A DNA stretch of 10,753 nucleotides from an uncultured Flavobacteriales bacterium (GTDB taxonomy: Bacteria; Bacteroidota; Bacteroidia; Flavobacteriales; Vicingaceae), in the NCBI GenBank assembly GCA_913052515.1, contig CAJXFJ010000027.1, positions 1 to 10,753 on the forward strand, in the 5' to 3' direction. This document shows positions 6,186 through 10,753 of the stretch, one piece after another. Below the pieces are notes generated by a model that was not told the DNA's origin, searched no databases, and was given only the letters and a program-made list of their open reading frames with translations. The translations under genes were made by a program, and so were the position numbers. The first letter of the stretch is position 1. Every line of letters begins with the position of its first letter.

Positions 6186-6723
6186 TTTTTTAGGAGCTTT
6201 AGTTGCGGCTGTCTGCATTGGTGCAACTGCGCAAATTGCAATACCACTTCCTGAAAATTTCGCTGCTGCACCTATAACAGGACAAACTTTAGCAATTACA
6301 ATTTCAGCTTTTCTTTTGGGTAAAAAATGGGGAAGCATTTCTATCCTTTTATACCTCATTCTTGGAATAATGGGTGCTCCCCTTTTTTCAGACTTTAATA
6401 GTGGAATGGATGTCTTTTTAGGACCTTCTTTGGGTTATTTTATAGGTTTTTTAGTTTGTGCTTATTTTCTAGGATGGTGGTCTGAGAACAAATCCACCCA
6501 ATTTGGCCCTTCTCTTTTAGCATTTTTTATTGGTAGTCTTCTTATTTTATTCATAGGCATGTTGGGGCTACTTCGTTACTTTGATTTAAAAGATGCTTTA
6601 TGGAAAGGGGTACTTCCATTTTTACCTGGAGCGATTGTTAAAATATTTCTTGCTTCCATATTAATTTATGTCATTCAGCGTTTTAAAGGCTTAATGAATA
6701 ACGAAGAATTGCGAAATAAGTAA
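6169..6723 (+). CDS. bioY: BioY family biotin transporter (ECF S component)
   Basis: BioY is the membrane-embedded, biotin-binding component of ECF-type vitamin transporters. The 184-residue protein is very hydrophobic, with about six membrane segments. It shows the family signatures PITGQTLA (35-42), GAPLF (69-73), the FLGPSLGYFIGF stretch (83-94) and FLPGAIVKI (151-159) near the C-terminus. The start is a GTG: an in-frame stop at 6157-6159 lies just upstream and no ATG intervenes. The start lies inside the preceding gene (17-base overlap). No genes for the energizing EcfA or EcfT subunits or for biotin synthesis are seen nearby. The family's usual aspartate before the C-terminal lysine is alanine here (A155), which may be clade-specific. 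The identification is firm; transport activity is inferred. Confidence 0.92.
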   Translation: MNQISNFLGALVAAVCIGATAQIAIPLPENFAAAPITGQTLAITISAFLLGKKWGSISILLYLILGIMGAPLFSDFNSGMDVFLGPSLGYFIGFLVCAYFLGWWSENKSTQFGPSLLAFFIGSLLILFIGMLGLLRYFDLKDALWKGVLPFLPGAIVKIFLASILIYVIQRFKGLMNNEELRNK

Positions 6724-6727
6724 TCTT

Positions 6728-6735
6728 TATTTTTG
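6728..6735 (+). promoter_or_regulatory. Possible internal -7 box before the glycosyltransferase gene
   Basis: TATTTTTG matches TAnnTTTG and ends seven bases before the ATG at 6743. A TTG at 6709-6711 is 16 bases upstream, slightly short of the usual spacing. If real, it would let the glycan genes be transcribed separately from bioY with almost no leader. Confidence 0.3.
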
Positions 6736-6742
6736 GTCGTTC

Positions 6743-7906
6743 ATGGCTGAGAAACCTAACGTACTATTTTTACCCAAATGGTATCCCAACAAATTTGACC
6801 CTTTCGATGGCAATTTTGTTGAGAATCATGCTCATGCAATCAAAGCTTTTGCTAATATCTGTGTCCTTTTTGTTCACTCGGATGACGAAGCAGAAGATTT
6901 TGTGTTGGAAGAAAAGCATAACGAAGGAATCATCGAATTGCGCGTATATTTTAAGCGGAGTAAGACGGGGATTTCTCTTATAGACAAATTAGTCAATGCT
7001 GCGCGATATGCAAAAGCACAAGAAAAAGGTTATGAGTATTTAATTGGCAAAGGCTTTTCCTTCGATTTAAGTCATGTGCATGTATTAAGCAGAACTGCTT
7101 TCTTAGCCATGCAATTACTTAAAAAGCATAAAATACCTTTCGGTATCACTGAACACTGGTCTGGGTATTTAAAAGAAAGAGATGAGTATCATGGTTTGAT
7201 TAAAAAGTGGTTTACCAAAAAGGCAGTTTCTAAAGCAAGTTTTATTAGCACGGTTTCTACTTATTTAAAAGAAAGCATGCAAAATCATGGTTTGAATGGA
7301 AATTACACCTTGATTCCCAATGTAGTGGACGAAGAGCTTTTTATAAGCAAAGAGAATCCTATAAGTAATCCACAAGTCTTATTTGTTGGCAACTTATTGC
7401 AACGCCCAAAAAAAATACTAGACATTATCCAAACGTTCATTCATTTGCATGAAGCTGGTGAAGAATTCATCTTTCACATTTATGGTGAAGGAATTGACGA
7501 GCCCAAATGCCGTGAGTTAATTCAAGAACATCAATTGGCACATAAAATCATTCTGAAAGGTACTGCCAACCGTGCAGGCATTGCCAAAGCGATGAGCGAG
7601 TCTTCATTCTTAGTCTTGTTTAGTCAGTTTGAAAACCAACCTTGTGTGATTAGCGAAGCTCAATCAGCTGGAATTCCAGTGGTCGTTCCGGACTTACCTG
7701 GAATTAAAGAATTCATGAATGATAAACTTGGAATAGTTGTACCAACCAATAATCAATTGGCATTTGAAGCAGCTTGTCAAAAAATGCTTCACACTTATCA
7801 GGATTACTCTAAAACAGAAATTCGTTCTTTCGCCGTGAATACTTTTGGCGAGAAAGTCATTGGAAAACAATTTCACACAATTTATCAAAACGCGATTCAA
7901 GCTTGA
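6743..7906 (+). CDS. Glycosyltransferase family 4 (GT-B fold)
   Basis: The 387-residue protein is a retaining GT4-type glycosyltransferase. The N-terminal acceptor domain begins with PNVLFLPKWYPNKFDPFDGNFVENHA, a pattern common at the start of these enzymes, and includes ITEHWSGY (135-142). The C-terminal nucleotide-sugar domain starts near 210 (VLFVGNLLQRPKK) and contains the E-x7-E motif FENQPCVISEA (E297 and E305), followed by SAGIPVVVPDLPGI. No signal peptide or membrane segment is seen, so it should act on the cytoplasmic face of the inner membrane. It likely adds a sugar to a lipid-linked or surface glycan; donor and acceptor cannot be read from sequence. It starts 19 bases after bioY and overlaps the flippase gene by four bases (TTGA), which suggests the two act on the same product. 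Confidence 0.93.
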   Translation: MAEKPNVLFLPKWYPNKFDPFDGNFVENHAHAIKAFANICVLFVHSDDEAEDFVLEEKHNEGIIELRVYFKRSKTGISLIDKLVNAARYAKAQEKGYEYLIGKGFSFDLSHVHVLSRTAFLAMQLLKKHKIPFGITEHWSGYLKERDEYHGLIKKWFTKKAVSKASFISTVSTYLKESMQNHGLNGNYTLIPNVVDEELFISKENPISNPQVLFVGNLLQRPKKILDIIQTFIHLHEAGEEFIFHIYGEGIDEPKCRELIQEHQLAHKIILKGTANRAGIAKAMSESSFLVLFSQFENQPCVISEAQSAGIPVVVPDLPGIKEFMNDKLGIVVPTNNQLAFEAACQKMLHTYQDYSKTEIRSFAVNTFGEKVIGKQFHTIYQNAIQA

Positions 7907-9177
7907 TTTTAAACGTTTTACATACCATTGGCATTCGAATTATAACTGCTTTAATCAGCTTTGGTGTGTTGTATTTAAACGCTCAAAACCTTGGCGCCGA
8001 AGGTCTTGGAAGTGTTGGATTGATTGTTCTCAACGTTACCATCATCGTCTTGTTCTGCAATTTGATTCATGGTGCAATCATCTATTTCAGTAGTCGTCTA
8101 AACAAAGGTAATCTACTCCTAATTAGCTATTTATGGACGGGCATTGCTCTGTTTCTATACTATATCGTCAATACCATTTACCCGCTTATTGACGAAGAGT
8201 TTGTTCACCATTTATATGTTTTAGGATTTTTACAAGCATCCGCAGCTGTACATCATTATCTAATTCTTGGAAAGGAAAAAATAAAAACCTTCAATTGGAT
8301 TACATTAATTCAATCGCTTAGCTTAATCAGTTATCTGCTTTTAGCTTACTTCATTTGGGAGCAAAAAAGTATTTACTCACTCATTCATGCCCTTTATATA
8401 TCTTATACCTTTTCATACTTATTGGGCTTTGCTGCTAGTATTCGTGAATTTCAAATTCCAAAACTTAACCAACTTTCAAAGGATTTTAAGCAAACCTTAA
8501 GCTATGGGTTTTATGCACAAGCAGCGAACACCTTTCAACTCTTAAATTATAGAATCAGCTACTTTTTTCTTGATGCCTTAAGCGGTAGAGTTTCACTAGG
8601 ATATTATACAGCAAGTGTACAATTATCAGAGTCCCTGCTCATTGCTCCACGAAGCATTTCAACTGTACAATATGCTCGAATTAGCAGACGTAAAAACGAA
8701 AAATACGCCAAACATATCAGTTTGTTCTTCATGAAATTGGCTTGGATAATTAGCAGTTTGGGCATGTTGGTTTTATTGATTCTACCTCAGCAATTATATC
8801 TTGATTATTTAGGTCAAGAGTTTAGCCTAATAAAACCGCTTTTGGCTTATATGGCCATTGGAATTATTGCTTTATCCGCTGAAGTAATTATCAGCCATTA
8901 TTTTTCAGGAACTGGACAAGTGCGTCAAAACATGTATTCTGCGGCTATTGGCTTAGTGGTTACACTAATTAGTTGTCAAATACTAATTCCAAAATTGGGT
9001 GCTATTGGAGCTGCAATAAGCACATCAGCTTCTTACTTAGCCATGTTTTTATTCCTTTATTTTAAAATGAATCAAAAGGAAGGTCTGAATTGGAAAACTT
9101 TTCTTCCTCATCAATCCGATTGGAAACTAAGCAAACGTATTTGGAAAAAATTTAGATTAAATCGCTCAAATCTTTAA
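7903..9177 (+). CDS. Polysaccharide flippase (Wzx-like, MOP superfamily)
   Basis: The 424-residue protein is an integral membrane protein with about 12 hydrophobic segments. It has features of Wzx/O-antigen flippases: an N-terminal stretch with LGAEGLGSVGLIVLNVTIIV, a central GYYTASVQLSESLLIAPRSI followed by a basic loop, and a C-terminal region with GAIGAAISTSASYLAMFLFLY. Such proteins move lipid-linked glycans across the inner membrane. The start is probably the TTG at 7903, which overlaps the glycosyltransferase stop as TTGA; the first internal methionine lies more than 200 residues in, so a non-ATG start is needed. Coupling with the GT4 gene supports a shared glycan pathway. No polymerase or ligase is visible. 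The last 26 bases overlap the 3' end of bshB1 on the other strand. Confidence 0.88.
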   Translation: MILNVLHTIGIRIITALISFGVLYLNAQNLGAEGLGSVGLIVLNVTIIVLFCNLIHGAIIYFSSRLNKGNLLLISYLWTGIALFLYYIVNTIYPLIDEEFVHHLYVLGFLQASAAVHHYLILGKEKIKTFNWITLIQSLSLISYLLLAYFIWEQKSIYSLIHALYISYTFSYLLGFAASIREFQIPKLNQLSKDFKQTLSYGFYAQAANTFQLLNYRISYFFLDALSGRVSLGYYTASVQLSESLLIAPRSISTVQYARISRRKNEKYAKHISLFFMKLAWIISSLGMLVLLILPQQLYLDYLGQEFSLIKPLLAYMAIGIIALSAEVIISHYFSGTGQVRQNMYSAAIGLVVTLISCQILIPKLGAIGAAISTSASYLAMFLFLYFKMNQKEGLNWKTFLPHQSDWKLSKRIWKKFRLNRSNL

Positions 9178-9868
9178 TACCAACTGGCCTAGAAAATTGG
9201 TATCCCTCGGCATAATCCGCTTGAATATATCGCCCCATGTCTGCCATTCTACCTTTGATAAAATCAAAAAAGTTTTTCATGGTTAAAGGCGATTCGGGTT
9301 CTTTAGATTGTGGATTGTAAAATTGAGAATCAAAGGCTTTAATGGCTTCCATTTTCTTGTCAATAAATGGGCTGACATCAATCACAAAATCTGGTTCTAA
9401 AAATCGATCTTGTATATAATGATACAAGGCTTTGGGTCGCCAAGCATCTTGTTTCTCGCCTTCTTCAGTCGTTTCTATTCTTCTTAAACCACTGTAAAAA
9501 CAAGCATCATTAATCAGTTTAGCCGCTCTCCCATGGTCGGGGTGACGGTCTTCCAAAGCATTGGCCAAAACAATATCTGGCTGGTATTTTCTAATCTTAC
9601 TGGCCAATAGTTTGATGTGCTCCTCATTATTCTGAAAAAACCCATCTTTCATTCCTAAATTCTCCCGAGCCGACAAACCTAAAATTGCTGCCGATTTTTG
9701 AGCCTCTTTCAATCTCAATTCACCACTACCTCTTGTTCCAAGTTCACCAGCAGTTAAATCAACAACTGCCACCTTCTTTCCTTGCTGAATAGCACTTAAA
9801 ATAGTTCCTGCAGCGCTTAACTCTATATCATCAGGATGTGCGCCTATGGCCATTATATCTACCTTCAT
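9152..9868 (-). CDS. bshB1: Bacillithiol biosynthesis deacetylase BshB1
   Basis: BshB1 removes the acetyl group from GlcNAc-malate, the second step of bacillithiol synthesis in the cytoplasm. The 238-residue protein is a LmbE/PIG-L family zinc deacetylase. Zinc ligands are visible in AHPDD (H11 and D14) and in HPDH (H112), with D13 as the probable catalytic base. The stretch LTAGELGTRGSGELRLKEA and the C-terminal YAEGYQFSRPVG are typical of BshB1. I chose the ATG at 9868, which gives MKVDIMAIGAHPDD and starts one base after the upstream stop. A longer frame to 9898 would add ten residues that do not fit the family. It is tightly coupled to the peroxidase gene. The 3' end overlaps the convergent flippase gene. 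Confidence 0.95.
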   Translation of the reverse strand: MKVDIMAIGAHPDDIELSAAGTILSAIQQGKKVAVVDLTAGELGTRGSGELRLKEAQKSAAILGLSARENLGMKDGFFQNNEEHIKLLASKIRKYQPDIVLANALEDRHPDHGRAAKLINDACFYSGLRRIETTEEGEKQDAWRPKALYHYIQDRFLEPDFVIDVSPFIDKKMEAIKAFDSQFYNPQSKEPESPLTMKNFFDFIKGRMADMGRYIQADYAEGYQFSRPVGIKDLSDLI

Positions 9869-9869
9869 C

Positions 9870-10412
9870 CTATTGCTTAATCCAATTGATAATTTCATCG
9901 CAAGCAGGACTCTCTTGAGGAGCTACCATTCCTACATAATTTCCATTTTCATCAATCATAAACTTTTGGAAATTCCATGCTACTTCTGCATCTTCTACAC
10001 CATTTTTTGATTTTTGAGTTAACCAAGCATAAAGTGGATGCTGATCAGTTCCCTTCACCGAAATTTTGGCCATCATAGGAAAGCTTACCCCATAGTTTTT
10101 CTGGCAAAATGCTTTTATCTCTTCATTGCTTCCGGGTTCTTGAGCACCAAAATTATTGGCCGGAAATCCGATTATCAAAAAATCATCTCCACCATATTCT
10201 TGGTATACTTCTTCTAAAGTTTCATACTGAGGTGTTAATCCACATTCCGAAGCGGTATTCACCACCAAAACTTTCTTCCCTTTTAATTGCCCTAAATCAT
10301 AAGGTTCACCGTAAATATCATTGACTTTAAAATCGTAAAAATTCATTTCTTGAGCATTTAAACTTGTAAATAATACACTGAAGCTAAACAACAGCAGACT
10401 TAATTTTTTCAT
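9870..10412 (-). CDS. Exported glutathione peroxidase family thiol peroxidase
   Basis: The 180-residue protein has a signal peptide (MKKLSLLLFSFSVLFTSLNAQ) and a thioredoxin-fold GPx domain. The peroxidatic residue is a cysteine, C57 in NTASECGLT, and not selenocysteine. The rest of the catalytic tetrad is present: Q91 in GAQEPG, and W146 and N147 in AWNFQKF. C103 in AFCQKNYG sits where the resolving cysteine lies in thioredoxin-dependent GPx enzymes, while the usual cysteine of FPCNQFG is alanine (A85). It should reduce hydroperoxides in the periplasm using a thioredoxin-like donor and not glutathione; the donor is inferred. It leads a two-gene unit with bshB1, which starts one base after its stop, behind a probable promoter. 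Confidence 0.94.
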   Translation of the reverse strand: MKKLSLLLFSFSVLFTSLNAQEMNFYDFKVNDIYGEPYDLGQLKGKKVLVVNTASECGLTPQYETLEEVYQEYGGDDFLIIGFPANNFGAQEPGSNEEIKAFCQKNYGVSFPMMAKISVKGTDQHPLYAWLTQKSKNGVEDAEVAWNFQKFMIDENGNYVGMVAPQESPACDEIINWIKQ

Positions 10413-10431
10413 ATTTCGTTTGAATAGTGTG

Positions 10432-10459
10432 CAAAGATAAAAGATAGGAGTATGACAAA
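10432..10459 (-). promoter_or_regulatory. Promoter for the peroxidase-bshB1 unit
   Basis: On the minus strand TATCTTTG (10439-10432) fully matches TAnnTTTG, and TTTG lies at 10459-10456 with a 16-base spacer, a little short. The -7 box ends 19 bases before the peroxidase ATG. The -7 area contains TATCTTT twice in tandem, so the polymerase could use either register. Confidence 0.55.
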
Positions 10460-10483
10460 AAAGGCTTGACTTAGTTCAATGAT

Positions 10484-10753
10484 TTATAAAACCATTTCCA
10501 TATAGACCAAGTGCATGCCTTCTCCCCAATAATTTTTTTCTTCTCTTGTAGTGTTGAATCCTAGTGATTTATAAAAACCGTCAGTATGCTGCGAAGTCAT
10601 TAAGCTTATGCTCTCAAACTTTTTACTTTTTTTAATTATCTCAATATGTCTTTCAAGCATTTGCCTACCTATCCCCTTGCCGTGTTTTTCACGATGTACT
10701 AAATACCAAACTATTCTCGCTTCCCCTTCTTTTTCAGTTGCGAAACCACCGGC
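10484..10753 (-). CDS. GNAT family N-acetyltransferase, C-terminal part (runs off the right edge)
   Basis: The last 89 residues of a GNAT acetyltransferase are visible. Motif A, which binds the pyrophosphate of acetyl-CoA, is present as REKHGKGIGRQML with the R/Q-x-x-G-x-G pattern. The preceding strand ARIVWYLVH and the following motif B region (GFYKSLGFNTTREEKNYW) fit the family fold. The protein likely acetylates an amino group of a small molecule or protein; the substrate cannot be predicted. The N-terminus and start lie beyond the window. The stop is 71 bases before the peroxidase start and a promoter lies between, so it is probably a separate unit. Confidence 0.88.
   Translation of the reverse strand, partial: AGGFATEKEGEARIVWYLVHREKHGKGIGRQMLERHIEIIKKSKKFESISLMTSQHTDGFYKSLGFNTTREEKNYWGEGMHLVYMEMVL

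Noticed and set aside
7845..8093. Open frame of 82 codons across the glycosyltransferase-flippase junction
   Set aside because: It lies in another frame over two well-supported genes and its translation shows only low-complexity aromatic and basic residues.
9177..9203. Inverted repeat ATACCAA / TTGGTAT with a 13-base loop just after the flippase stop
   Set aside because: Only seven pairs with a large loop, no T-tract on the plus strand, and it lies inside bshB1 coding sequence. It does not qualify as a terminator.
10461..10483. Weak TTGA / TCAA hairpin followed by a T-run after the acetyltransferase stop (minus strand)
   Set aside because: Only four pairs. It is too weak to call a terminator, though transcription may end nearby.

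Overview
The window reads as an AT-rich chromosomal segment of a Bacteroidota bacterium, most likely a flavobacterium-like lineage. Four things point there: the lipid- and protein-export style (a type IX secretion C-terminal sorting domain), the Bacteroidota-specific DUF4295 protein next to L33, the rpmG-DUF4295-ftsY-rimO order, and -7 promoter boxes of the TAnnTTTG kind in place of sigma-70 type -10 boxes. Most genes are housekeeping genes. No CRISPR array, transposase, phage gene or RNA gene was seen.

Left part, minus strand (1-5460). Read in transcription order, this is rpmB (L28), then a secreted T9SS-sorted protein, then an exported Xaa-Pro aminopeptidase, then rpmG (L33), a DUF4295 protein, ftsY and the start of rimO, which runs off the left edge. 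Intrinsic terminators follow rpmB, the T9SS gene and the DUF4295 gene. The first two are near copies of each other and share a 21-base core. The ribosomal and SRP block usual in this phylum therefore appears to be split by two secretion-related genes, each with its own transcription signals.

Middle (5388-5786) is a 399-base divergent intergenic region. It holds the rpmB promoter, a promoter for the rightward unit, repeated AAAGTCA motifs, an 18-base inverted repeat, and a 5' leader with two mutually exclusive hairpins.

Rightward unit (5787-9177, plus strand): a small secreted protein of unknown function, bioY (biotin uptake), a GT4 glycosyltransferase and a polysaccharide flippase. Junctions are tight or overlapping, and two genes start at non-ATG codons (GTG and TTG). 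The last two genes could act together in making and exporting a cell-surface glycan; the link to bioY looks positional only.

Right part, minus strand (9152-10753): the C-terminal part of a GNAT acetyltransferase, then a promoter, an exported glutathione-peroxidase-family thiol peroxidase, and bshB1 (bacillithiol synthesis) one base after it. The 3' end of bshB1 overlaps the 3' end of the flippase gene by 26 bases on the opposite strand.

I found no clearly new multi-gene system. The points most worth a second look are the split ribosomal operon with its duplicated terminators, the attenuator-like terminator before ftsY, the switch-like leader of the bioY unit, and the peroxidase-bshB1 pairing.
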